Source of the DNA: Photobacterium lipolyticum
Lineage (GTDB): Bacteria > Pseudomonadota > Gammaproteobacteria > Enterobacterales > Vibrionaceae
Length of the DNA: 64,000 nt
Reading direction: 5' to 3'
NCBI RefSeq assembly: GCF_003026475.1
Contig: NZ_PYMC01000003.1
Span: 248,001-312,000 of the forward strand
Position 1 is the first letter of the stretch. Every line of letters starts with the position of its first letter. The notes under the pieces were generated by a model. The model was not told the DNA's origin. It did not search any database and saw only the letters and a list, made by a program, of their open reading frames with translations. This document shows positions 36,975 through 44,587 of the stretch, one piece after another. Both the position numbers and the translations under genes were made by a program.

Positions 36975-37345
36975 TCTTTTTCCTTATGATGTGTAGCAAT
37001 ACCAATGACAAGGAAAACGGCCAGGCTGCTTCCAATGGTACTAAAAAGGATCGGCCAGGTATTCGCCGTTAGCAGCTCTAAATAATTCATGAGCCCAACA
37101 CCAACAGGCACAAATAATAAAGCCATATGGCGAATGAGAAGGTGACAGCCTTCTTTTGCCCAATGTGAAGGGATAAGCCCCATAGATAGCACGACAAAAA
37201 GAATGAGCATCCCAATGATGCTGCCAGGAATGGCAACGTGGGTGAATGCTTGAATGCCTTTGCCCAGCATCAGGCAAAGAAAGATGATAACAAAAGAACG
37301 AAGATACCCCATAAGCCCTTCAAATACGGTTAACAACGCATTCAT
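36971..37345 (-). CDS. yohJ: CidA/LrgA-family membrane protein (YohJ-like)
   Basis: About 124-residue holin-like inner-membrane protein with four TM helices. YLRSFVIIFLCLMLGKGIQA, then IPGSIIGMLILFVVLS and LLIRHMALLFVPVGVGLMNY, matches CidA/LrgA. The start is uncertain: the ATG of MNALLTV matches the family length; another ATG at 37312 has a better GAAGGG site; the frame is open back to 37375. Coupled to yohK by a 4-bp overlap. Confidence 0.85.
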   Translation of the reverse strand: MNALLTVFEGLMGYLRSFVIIFLCLMLGKGIQAFTHVAIPGSIIGMLILFVVLSMGLIPSHWAKEGCHLLIRHMALLFVPVGVGLMNYLELLTANTWPILFSTIGSSLAVFLVIGIATHHKEKE

Positions 37346-37468
37346 CATACAAAACAATTGTGATCTAAGCCACATTTAATCGGAGTTAACGTTAGTAAAG
37401 GCTATACCAATCGGCTCAGGTAATGATGCCGATTGGTATTACGATAACGTTTTTACTGGAATGCTGAT

Positions 37469-37993
37469 TTAATAAAACTCAGAGAGCAGAAACAGTGCCA
37501 CACCAGCCAGTGCCAGCAGTAATACGGATATTTTGTGAAAAAGGCTGTGCTTTACAATATATTCAGTGGCTGAGAGTTCAGGTTTCGCCGAGGGGGCAAC
37601 AGGCCCAGACTGGGTATTTTCCTTAACGGTATGTACCAAACGACACGTTTTATCTGGTAACGGAACGCGAAAGCCGTAATTCGGGAGCACCTGAATCGGA
37701 ATTGCCATGGAACCGTTACGCTCTAGTTTTCTACTTAGCGAGACCAGAATGGTGTTCAAATCAAACGGGGGTTGGTTTAAATCATTATTCGAACCTGGCT
37801 GAAGGAATGCTTTGTCGTAGAGTGCTTGTAGGTTGATCACTTCGCCAGCGAAGTAGCACAATACCTCCAGTAACTGGGTCTCATTAACCGTCAGCTGAGT
37901 CTCGGTTTGATCCGGCCAGACCAGTAAACGTAAATCCGGCTCAAAATCGACATGCTGGAATCGGTAACAGCGGGTCATTGTTTTTGTCGTCAT
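37469..37993 (-). CDS. ToxR-type winged-helix regulator with a C-terminal membrane anchor
   Basis: 174 residues. An OmpR/ToxR-type DNA-binding domain at about 10-105 (VNETQLLEVLCYFAGEVIN, then LNTILVSLSRKLERNGS and IQVLPNYGFRVP), a polar linker, and one hydrophobic helix ISVLLLALAGVALFLLSEFY at the extreme C-terminus. Unlike ToxR or CadC it has essentially no periplasmic domain, so a partner protein would have to sense the signal. A perfect inverted repeat (37404-37440) lies downstream. Genes controlled are unknown. Confidence 0.75.
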   Translation of the reverse strand: MTTKTMTRCYRFQHVDFEPDLRLLVWPDQTETQLTVNETQLLEVLCYFAGEVINLQALYDKAFLQPGSNNDLNQPPFDLNTILVSLSRKLERNGSMAIPIQVLPNYGFRVPLPDKTCRLVHTVKENTQSGPVAPSAKPELSATEYIVKHSLFHKISVLLLALAGVALFLLSEFY

Positions 37994-38243
37994 GGCAAAA
38001 TCACTTCATGCTATATGATGGTGAATCGCGCCATTAACCAGCCATAACTCATGTATAACCAGAAACAAACACGGTGCATACCCATCAATAAAAACGTGTT
38101 GCAATAGGCCTCAATTATCGTCGAGGCGTGAGATTCATCGGTGTATCAAAACAAATCAACATAATGTGTATCGTTTAATGCGACTGATATAAGTGTTGAT
38201 GGCATTGTGAGGAAGTTCAAATTTCGTTTATGGGATATTGCCT
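37994..38243. other. Intergenic upstream of the ToxR-like gene
   Basis: 250 bp, the larger part of the 372-bp gap to sbcB. No gene or recognised operator. The sbcB terminator follows at 38244. Confidence 0.35.
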
Positions 38244-38281
38244 TAAAAAAAAGCCCGTTAGCGATATGGGCTAACGGGCTT
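38244..38281 (-). terminator. Terminator of sbcB
   Basis: GCCCGTTAGC pairs with GCTAACGGGC; on the minus strand the stem is followed by eight T's. Confidence 0.85.
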
Positions 38282-38365
38282 CGCACGTTTGGGGTGATTA
38301 TCTGTTATTTATCATTGTCATAATGGAATTATGATTGGCGAGCAATTGCCTTGCAAATAACCAGA

Positions 38366-39793
38366 TTAAGACACAAGATTGTTAACATAGTCATACAAGT
38401 CTTTGAGGATCTGCATCTTCTTTTCATTCGATTGATGTATAAGCGCGAGCGATTCAAAGTTTTCCATGTAAGCGGGCAGGTTGTCTTCAAAGAAATCCTG
38501 ACAGTGATGTTTCCATTTTTGCTGCTCTGCATAATCGAGCGTCATCGGATAATTACGTGCACGATAACGAAATAGCAAAGGCTTGATACGCTTATCATCA
38601 ACCTTCAAATCTAGGCTGCCCAGTGACTCTGGTGCTGTCTCACGAATAATATCCATCGCTGAACGATCTGCATGAGAGAAGAAACCGTCGTATAACATGG
38701 CATCCACATTATCATTGGCAGCGAACTGACGATCGACACTGAATATGGCCAAGAGTTTTTCCCTAACTTCAGGATGCTCTTTAAGCCGCTGTAAATTCTT
38801 CAGGCACTGTTCGCGATCAATACCAAGACGTTCGGCATCTTCCGCTTTTAGTGTTTTAGCCGGGGCCAGAACCGGGCATTTATTGAGATGCACCAGCTTA
38901 ACCGGAACAGGCAGCTCATCCGGGCTTAGTTCGTTACGCTTGGTATAGAGCCGCTCTCTTAACGTATCTGCATCCAGCTCAATTAATGGTGACGGATCGA
39001 GCGCAAGGTTAACGGTGATCACGGCATTTTTATTATCAGGGTGCCATGCCATCGGGACGATCCAGCTGGTATTGCCACAGCCGACACCAAACATGCCAGA
39101 AACATGTACCAGCGGGGAGAGGTTAACAATGTCGATTAACTCTTGCAGCTGGCGTTTGTGGCGCAAACTGAACAAGTAGTCAAATAACTTCGGCTGCTTG
39201 GTTTTTAAAATTTTCGCCAGTTCAATCGTCGCATACACATCGGCCATTGCATCGTGCGCATTGGCATGTTCAATACCATTGGCAACCGAAAGCGCCTCAA
39301 GTTTAAAACTCGGAAGACCATCTTCGTTGTTAGGCCAGTTGATGCCTTCAGGCCTTAAGGCATAACAGGTACGCATAATGTCGAGCAAATCCCAACGTGA
39401 GTTACCGTTCTGCCAGCACCATGCGTATGGGTCAAAGAAATTTCGATAAAGCGTATAACGCGTTACTTCATCATCGAAGCGGACATTGTTATAACCAATC
39501 ACGCAGGTATTGGGCTTCGATAGCTCTTCATGAATTCGGGCGATAAATTCGGGTTCAGAAAGCCCTTTTTGCTGCGCTTCCTGTGGTGTAATGCCGGTAA
39601 TTAAGCAGGCTTCCGGTGACGGCAGGTAATCGCTGGGAGGCTGACAGTAAATAACCAGAGGCTCACCGAGGATGTTGAGATCCATATCGGTTCGAATACC
39701 AGCAAACTGGCAAGGGCGATCGGTGGCTGGCTTAGCACCAAAGGTTTCGTAGTCCAACCAAAACAGTGTTGGTTGGTTTTCATTGTTGCTCAT
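38366..39793 (-). CDS. sbcB: Exodeoxyribonuclease I
   Basis: 475-residue 3'-5' single-strand DNA exonuclease acting in recombination and repair. FWLDYETFGAKPATDRPCQF is the ExoI motif (DEDDh family Asp/Glu), then VIGYNNVRFDDEVTRY and EHANAHDAMADVYATI with the remaining catalytic residues; SH3-like and helical C-terminal domains follow. Start chosen at the ATG of MSNNENQ. It marks the left boundary of the accessory region. Confidence 0.96.
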   Translation of the reverse strand: MSNNENQPTLFWLDYETFGAKPATDRPCQFAGIRTDMDLNILGEPLVIYCQPPSDYLPSPEACLITGITPQEAQQKGLSEPEFIARIHEELSKPNTCVIGYNNVRFDDEVTRYTLYRNFFDPYAWCWQNGNSRWDLLDIMRTCYALRPEGINWPNNEDGLPSFKLEALSVANGIEHANAHDAMADVYATIELAKILKTKQPKLFDYLFSLRHKRQLQELIDIVNLSPLVHVSGMFGVGCGNTSWIVPMAWHPDNKNAVITVNLALDPSPLIELDADTLRERLYTKRNELSPDELPVPVKLVHLNKCPVLAPAKTLKAEDAERLGIDREQCLKNLQRLKEHPEVREKLLAIFSVDRQFAANDNVDAMLYDGFFSHADRSAMDIIRETAPESLGSLDLKVDDKRIKPLLFRYRARNYPMTLDYAEQQKWKHHCQDFFEDNLPAYMENFESLALIHQSNEKKMQILKDLYDYVNNLVS

Positions 39794-39932
39794 TATAATC
39801 TTCTGCACAGTTAATGATCTGTTGTCTTTGGTAATAATAACAGAGAATTATTACGGTTGCGGAATTAGATTGGGTGAAGGGGCTTATAAACCAATGATAA
39901 TGAAGAACACGTGGTGTGAGTCGTGAAAAGGA

Positions 39933-40466
39933 ATGTTGGTGCTTATGCCAAAGATTGTCACCCGGCACCAGTTAACCATGCTGTGGGGCAACAGGCCGTC
40001 AGAACTGCGCTTAGCAAGGCGATCACACTTTGATATGCATGCTGGCATCTGGACGGTACCGAAAGAACTAAGCAAAACCAACAAGCCTATCCGCCGACCA
40101 ATTCCCACCAAAGCCAGAGCAATATTAGAGCGGGTAATGGAAAACCATATGGAAAGCAGTGACGATGTATTCTTCCCCGGCCCAGACCTGAGCCAGTCTA
40201 TGACCATTTCAGGCGCTAATCGCTACATCCGGCGAATACGCGACAACTTGCCATTAGAAAGCTGGCGAACCCACGACTTCAGACGATCACTCTCAACAGG
40301 CGTGTCAGAGCTTGGCGTAATGCCGCATGTAGCTGAGATGCACGGTCACGAGCTGGGTGGGGTACTGGCCGTCTACAACAAGCATGATTGGCTGGATGAT
40401 CAGCTGGTGGCGTATGAGATGTATGCGGATAGATTGACAGATTTCTTAGACACCAATGATAGATAA
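39933..40466 (+). pseudogene. Truncated tyrosine recombinase (phage/island integrase)
   Basis: Only the C-terminal catalytic part is present: NRPSELRLARRSHFDMHAGI contains the first Arg, THDFRRSLST the H-x-x-R box, MHGHELGGVLAVYNKHD the second His and the nucleophile Tyr. It resembles P4-type prophage/island integrases rather than IntI. The frame is closed by a TGA just upstream of 39933 and the N-terminal arm-binding and core-binding domains are missing. It lies next to sbcB at the start of the accessory region. Confidence 0.8.
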
Positions 40467-40659
40467 AATGTATAATTCCCATCTTTCATCTGGTTTCATA
40501 CTAAACGCTGTGTTGTAGCTGTGGGCAGGTAAGAAATGAGGGGGTAGTTGATCGCGAATATACGAATTCTATTCGTTAATCATCTTCGTAAATCTGCTTA
40601 AAATGGGAAGACATACGATCTGAGTTCGTAGAATAAAATGTTATGCGATTAGGAGTTTT

Positions 40660-41130
40660 ATGGCAGCAATATTTGATGCATGGGCATTAGCGGTATTCTG
40701 GATAATTGCGCTGTGTGTATTCATAGTCCTTGTTACAATTCCATTTAATCATTGGAAGAAAAGAGGGATAGTTGTTGTCGCATTGTTTTGTATAGCGGTA
40801 ACAAGTTTTCTTTCATTATTTTTGCTGGAATACTTGATCAAAAATGAAGTGTCAGAACTGATTAATGAGAATAGCTTCGTAATTGAATCTTATGAAGGCT
40901 TTGATAATACGATGTTACTCAACGCATTAAAAAATAAGCAATATGTTAGTACTCATAAAACGCGCCCCTTAGAAAAGCGAAGTATACGTGTAGTAGTTCG
41001 TTCGGGAGAGTTTGAGCTACAGGTTGCTCAAGATTCAAAGAACCCATACTTATATTGGGTTTACTATCCTAAATATCGTTACAGTCGTGGGAATGAGCTT
41101 GGTAAAGTACGCATCAAAAAGTATGAGTAA
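40660..41130 (+). CDS. Cassette-encoded membrane protein, unknown function
   Basis: 156 residues with two N-terminal TM helices (AVFWIIALCVFIVLVTIPF and VVVALFCIAVTSFLSLFLLE) and a cytoplasmic or periplasmic beta-rich C-terminus. ATG with a TTAGGAG ribosome site. The stop codon is followed 6 bp later by a VCR-like attC site, the arrangement of an integron gene cassette. Not recognised. Confidence 0.65.
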   Translation: MAAIFDAWALAVFWIIALCVFIVLVTIPFNHWKKRGIVVVALFCIAVTSFLSLFLLEYLIKNEVSELINENSFVIESYEGFDNTMLLNALKNKQYVSTHKTRPLEKRSIRVVVRSGEFELQVAQDSKNPYLYWVYYPKYRYSRGNELGKVRIKKYE

Positions 41131-41136
41131 AACTTC

Positions 41137-41238
41137 GCATAACAAAAACATCAAGGTGACGCGTTACACTCGGCGGTTTTGGTATGGAGTTCGGTGTGCT
41201 TGGAGAGTTTATCGTGGCGCACCTTATGTTCGGCGTTG
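41137..41238. other. VCR-like attC recombination site 1
   Basis: 102-bp imperfect palindrome from GCATAACAAAAACATCAAGG to CACCTTATGTTCGGCGTTG. The two ends can pair (AACAT-AAGGTG-CGC) with the extra-helical bases typical of attC. Two close copies follow at 42150 and 42728. Confidence 0.75.
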
Positions 41239-41330
41239 GTATTTTGACTGGTCAGTTAATTACATTTTAGAGTGATGTTCTTCTTATATCATAGTGAATT
41301 ATAAGTTGGTAACTTGAATTCTTTATTAAA

Positions 41331-41711
41331 TTGAGATTAATCTGTTTCTTTTTTATATGGATGATGTTTATGGCTAGTTTGGGGTATTGTAAAATCGATG
41401 ACTTAAAGTTGAGTGCGAATAGCTCTAACGCAATTTCAGAAATTAGCGATTTGATTGGTTCTGGTAATATGTTATCTATTGTTACATCTACTATACCATT
41501 ATTTCAAATATTTCTTAGTCCAGGGAAAGGAACGGCATTTGAAGCTACTGTGAGTATTCGAGAATATGACTGGGAGCTATTTGGTAATGCGCTTTCTGCA
41601 ACAGGTAAAATCACAAGGTCACGAATTTTTAATGTCGCATATAGCCAAGAATTTTATACATATGGTAAAGAGCAAGAGTTTTGGAGGTGCGTAAGTGAAG
41701 CTAGTAAATAG
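41331..41711 (+). CDS. Cassette-encoded exported protein, unknown function
   Basis: About 126 residues with an N-terminal hydrophobic signal-like segment (LICFFFIWMMFMASLGYC). The frame opens with a TTG without a clear ribosome site; an ATG inside the signal segment is the alternative. It overlaps the next gene by 17 bp, suggesting coupled translation within one two-gene cassette. No family recognised. Confidence 0.5.
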   Translation: MRLICFFFIWMMFMASLGYCKIDDLKLSANSSNAISEISDLIGSGNMLSIVTSTIPLFQIFLSPGKGTAFEATVSIREYDWELFGNALSATGKITRSRIFNVAYSQEFYTYGKEQEFWRCVSEASK

Positions 41712-42144
41712 TAGTATTATAATGATTGCTACATTATTAACTGGCTGTACAGCACAAGTTAATAGTGTTGACGCACTTAAAATGTATTCAGATAAATTTG
41801 GTGAATGCCAACGATTGTTGCATAGTAATGTAGATATACCACCTCCAAACCTATGGTTTGAGGCATTGTCTAATGAAGATAAGCTGAACGTGTTAGGCTA
41901 TTTATTTCAGCGAAACAATAAAAATTGCATAGAAAAAGAAACTCATATTATTTACAAATCTTTTACTAATGATGGTAATGAAGAGATTTTAGATTTATTT
42001 ATTTCAGATTTGCCAGCTATGGAATCAATGGCAAAGAAAAGAGTCTCGCACTTGAATCAAACAGAACTTAATAAATTACAAGAATCATATAATAAACCTT
42101 TCGACTTAAGGGAAGTTGCTAAGACGCTTAATTTGTTAAATTGA
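41695..42144 (+). CDS. Cassette-encoded lipoprotein, unknown function
   Basis: 149 residues from a GTG with an AGGTG site. A lipoprotein signal ends at LLTGC (Cys 18). The rest is helical and polar, ending REVAKTLNLLN. Second gene of a two-gene cassette closed by attC site 2 six bases after the stop codon. Not recognised. Confidence 0.6.
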   Translation: MKLVNSSIIMIATLLTGCTAQVNSVDALKMYSDKFGECQRLLHSNVDIPPPNLWFEALSNEDKLNVLGYLFQRNNKNCIEKETHIIYKSFTNDGNEEILDLFISDLPAMESMAKKRVSHLNQTELNKLQESYNKPFDLREVAKTLNLLN

Positions 42145-42149
42145 CACGC

Positions 42150-42251
42150 GCATAACAAAACAATCAGAGTGATGCATTACACTCGGCATTTTTGGTTTGA
42201 AGTTCGGTGCGCTTGGTTGATTCAACGTGGCACACCTTATTGTAGGCGTTA
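42150..42251. other. VCR-like attC recombination site 2
   Basis: GCATAACAAAACAATCAGAG ... CACACCTTATTGTAGGCGTTA; closely similar to sites 1 and 3 in both halves and in the central AGTTCGGTG-GCTTGG block. Confidence 0.75.
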
Positions 42252-42282
42252 TAACTTTTAATAATTAAATAGAAGCATAATA

Positions 42283-42732
42283 ATGATATTTGTACGTAGA
42301 TTTTTTGCATATTTTATAGATGTATTGCCGATTACACTTTTGAGCGTTGCGTTCTTTTGGTTCTTTCGCGATCTTGAACCAGCATTTTACAATTATATTG
42401 CTAATAAAAGCGATGTTCAGGTAAGACTTGACTTTCAATTGGTTAAGATTCAAGTTAGAGAGTTCGCTTCACTGCTTTGCCTGATTTACTTTATAATCTT
42501 TGAATGTTCTGGTTCGTTAAACACTTTCGGTAAACATGCTTGTGGAATTAGAGTTGTTCAATTGGATGGTAGTAATATAACTCTAAAGCAATCTCTCAAG
42601 AGAAATTCGCTCAAGTTTTTTTCTGTACTAATTATTGGGTTAGGTTTTCTATATCCACTATTTAATAAAGAAAGATTGTTTCTCCATGACAAAATGTCAG
42701 GTACAAGAGTTATTCGCCGCAGCCAACTATAA
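42283..42732 (+). CDS. RDD-family membrane protein in a gene cassette
   Basis: 149-residue inner-membrane protein of the RDD family. RRFFAYFIDVLPITLLSVAF holds the first Arg/Asp region, GKHACGIRVVQLDGSNITLK and LFLHDKMSGTRVI the later motifs. About three TM helices. RDD proteins have been linked to Na/H antiport or are of unknown function. The gene ends inside the 5' end of attC site 3. Confidence 0.75.
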   Translation: MIFVRRFFAYFIDVLPITLLSVAFFWFFRDLEPAFYNYIANKSDVQVRLDFQLVKIQVREFASLLCLIYFIIFECSGSLNTFGKHACGIRVVQLDGSNITLKQSLKRNSLKFFSVLIIGLGFLYPLFNKERLFLHDKMSGTRVIRRSQL

Positions 42733-42825
42733 AACAATCAAGGTGATGCCTTTTACTCGGCATTTTTGTTTTGAAGTTCGGTGCGCTTGGCTAGTTGGTC
42801 GTGGCGCACCTTATGCTCGGCGTTA
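42728..42825. other. VCR-like attC recombination site 3
   Basis: Matches sites 1 and 2 (AATCAAGGTGATGCCTTTTA ... GCGCACCTTATGCTCGGCGTTA) and is the last one before the prophage remnant. Confidence 0.75.
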
Positions 42826-42879
42826 ATCTCGACAGGTATATAAAACAGCGGTCACGATAAAATGACCGCTTTCCATCCA

Positions 42880-43164
42880 TCATCTCCCACAACCACCAAC
42901 TTTCATTTTCCATTCTTCAACCGCCGACCGTAACCATCTTAACGGCATTAGCGTAACCGGATCAGGAAAGCCTCGGCTTTGACGCCATTTGTAAATGGTA
43001 GCTTTGCTGGTGATCTCAAACATATCCAATTCGAGTGCCGATTTACTGATCCTCGATGAAATCGGGGTACAGCGCGGCAACGACAACGAGGCGCTAACCA
43101 TTAACACCATCGTTGATAATCGTTCTGCCGACGGCTTACCAACAGGGATTTTAACTAACCTCAA
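42880..43164 (-). CDS. AlpA-like phage regulator, probably broken
   Basis: The C-terminal part, ITSKATIYKWRQSRGFPDPV then LMPLRWLRSAVEEWK, is an AlpA-type excisionase/regulator helix-turn-helix. The upstream part of the frame (43035-43164) is merely antisense to a dnaC fragment, so the authentic N-terminus has been lost at a deletion junction near 43035. Likely non-functional. Confidence 0.55.
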   Translation of the reverse strand: MRLVKIPVGKPSAERLSTMVLMVSASLSLPRCTPISSRISKSALELDMFEITSKATIYKWRQSRGFPDPVTLMPLRWLRSAVEEWKMKVGGCGR

Positions 43165-43282
43165 CTACAGCGAACTTGTTAAGCAACTCGGCGAACGAGT
43201 TATAGACCGGCTTAAAACAAATCAAGCGCACTGGGTTGAGTTTAACTGGCCAAGCTACCGCTCAAACGCGTCAGCGGCCTAA
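43035..43282 (+). pseudogene. 3' fragment of a phage DnaC-like helicase loader
   Basis: The frame reads SADLLILDEIGVQRGNDNEA (Walker B region), then GILTNLNYSELVKQLGERVI and a typical DnaC C-terminus. The N-terminal half, including Walker A, is absent, and no proper start codon precedes it; the left junction overlaps the AlpA-like gene. Confidence 0.7.
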
Positions 43283-43324
43283 GGATAACATTGCAATGAG
43301 TATAAAAAATTCAGAGGTGCTTAC

Positions 43325-43939
43325 ATGGCGATTTTAGTTAAAACCACCTCTCACCAAGATGATAAAAACCGTTGGGGAACGCAGTGGCAATGCTTCGCAG
43401 ATGCCGTAAGCCTGTATGGAAAGCCGTTTCAGTTAGACGTATGTGCAGAGCCAGAAACAGCCAAGTGTGAACGTTATTTTGTTTTACTTGATTGGTTCTC
43501 ACGTAACCGGTTATCGAACTATGGCCTGCATGGTCATGAGACTTTCTGGTTCAATCCAAGCAACAAGATCGTTGGTTTCGATGGGCTGACATGTGACTGG
43601 AAGAACGACTGGTACTGCAATCCACCGTTTGATCTCAAGCGTGAATTCATCACCAAAGCCTACATCGAATCGAGGGCAGGGAAGTCAGGCATGATGCTGA
43701 TGCCCTACGAACCGCTAACCAGTTGGTGGTTAGATTTGGTGGGAGATAAAGCCACGGCGGTTTATACCCCTGATGGTCGTTACAACTTCTATAAACCAGA
43801 TGGAGCAACCAAGAAATCCGGCGTTAACTTCGGTTCGGTGTTTGTGCTGTTTACACCGCATAAAGTCAAAATAACTCAAAGAATTCCATTCAAACGCGGC
43901 TGCGGTGCAGCGCTAAAGGCAATGGGGGAGGCAGCATGA
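43325..43939 (+). CDS. Phage DNA N6-adenine methyltransferase (Dam type)
   Basis: 204-residue SAM-dependent adenine methyltransferase of the phage Dam family. KNRWGTQWQCFADAVSLYG and QLDVCAEPETAKC are family starts; DWYCNPPFDLKREFITKA has the catalytic NPPF. Phage members modify GATC-type or other sites in phage DNA. It overlaps the start of the next gene by four bases (coupled). Confidence 0.88.
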   Translation: MAILVKTTSHQDDKNRWGTQWQCFADAVSLYGKPFQLDVCAEPETAKCERYFVLLDWFSRNRLSNYGLHGHETFWFNPSNKIVGFDGLTCDWKNDWYCNPPFDLKREFITKAYIESRAGKSGMMLMPYEPLTSWWLDLVGDKATAVYTPDGRYNFYKPDGATKKSGVNFGSVFVLFTPHKVKITQRIPFKRGCGAALKAMGEAA

Positions 43940-44529
43940 AGAAGATCGAACGGTTGCTAGCAAAGTTCAACCTGAAAGGGATTAACTACGAACCATCGAA
44001 AGGTGGCAAGGCGCTACTCAGCTTAGATGAGCAACTGGCAATTGTGGGTATTACGTGGAAGGAATCACCAGTGGGGTTTTTGGTGTTATTCGTGGAATGT
44101 CTGTCTGATAAGCCAGCCGCTCAACAGCTTTACAAAGCTACCTTGGTTGAAGCCCATAAAGCGATGGCCGACTGGCGAGGCGTTTACCCAATTAAAGCAC
44201 TCGAAGCGTTATGCATAACGGCAATGACGGAAGCAACCCAGCAACAAGGCCGTATCTGCCCCGAGTGTAATGGTTCTGGTGAGGTAATTGATAAGCAGCG
44301 CCACAGTCGCAAGTGCCAATGTTGTGACGATGGCCGAATACTATGGACCACCGAAACCCGCTTCGCGCTGTTCTGCCAAACACTGCCGATCACCTATTCG
44401 CGATTCAAACGCTATCAGCCAGTGTTGAGCAAGTTAGTTTGTTGGTTAATAGGTCAAAGGTCAGAAGCTGTATTGGCGTTACAGAGTAGGGTGGTTAGGG
44501 AAGAGGAAGTGGCGCTGGAGGTAGCTTAG
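43936..44529 (+). CDS. Phage late-gene antiterminator Q-like protein
   Basis: 197 residues. The central zinc-finger pattern CPECNGSGEVIDKQRHSRKC-CCDDGR and the flanking helical parts match Q-type antiterminators of lambdoid phages, which let RNA polymerase read into late (lysis/structural) genes. It comes last on the + strand before the opposite-strand HD/ATPase cargo, and the lysis genes resume beyond that cargo. Confidence 0.7.
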   Translation: MKKIERLLAKFNLKGINYEPSKGGKALLSLDEQLAIVGITWKESPVGFLVLFVECLSDKPAAQQLYKATLVEAHKAMADWRGVYPIKALEALCITAMTEATQQQGRICPECNGSGEVIDKQRHSRKCQCCDDGRILWTTETRFALFCQTLPITYSRFKRYQPVLSKLVCWLIGQRSEAVLALQSRVVREEEVALEVA

Positions 44530-44535
44530 GGAAGG

Positions 44536-44564
44536 GAAAGGCGACGGGAGTCGCCTTTAAGATA
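44536..44564. terminator. Hairpin between Q-like and HD/ATPase genes
   Basis: AAAGGCGAC-GGGA-GTCGCCTTT perfect stem with short T-tracts on both strands, between convergent genes. Confidence 0.6.
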
Positions 44565-44587
44565 TATCGATAGTACTTCCGTTAAAA

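Noticed and set aside
39933..40466. Integron integrase IntI as an explanation of the recombinase fragment
   Set aside because: The visible catalytic motifs resemble P4-type phage/island integrases and I do not see the extra IntI-specific segment; no complete intI exists in the window.
41137..42825. CRISPR array from the three similar ~100-bp repeats
   Set aside because: The repeats are long imperfect palindromes separated by genes of 400-900 bp, which fits attC sites and not CRISPR.
42995..43164. N-terminal half of the AlpA-like frame as genuine coding sequence
   Set aside because: It is exactly antisense to the conserved DnaC fragment, which has the clear protein motifs.
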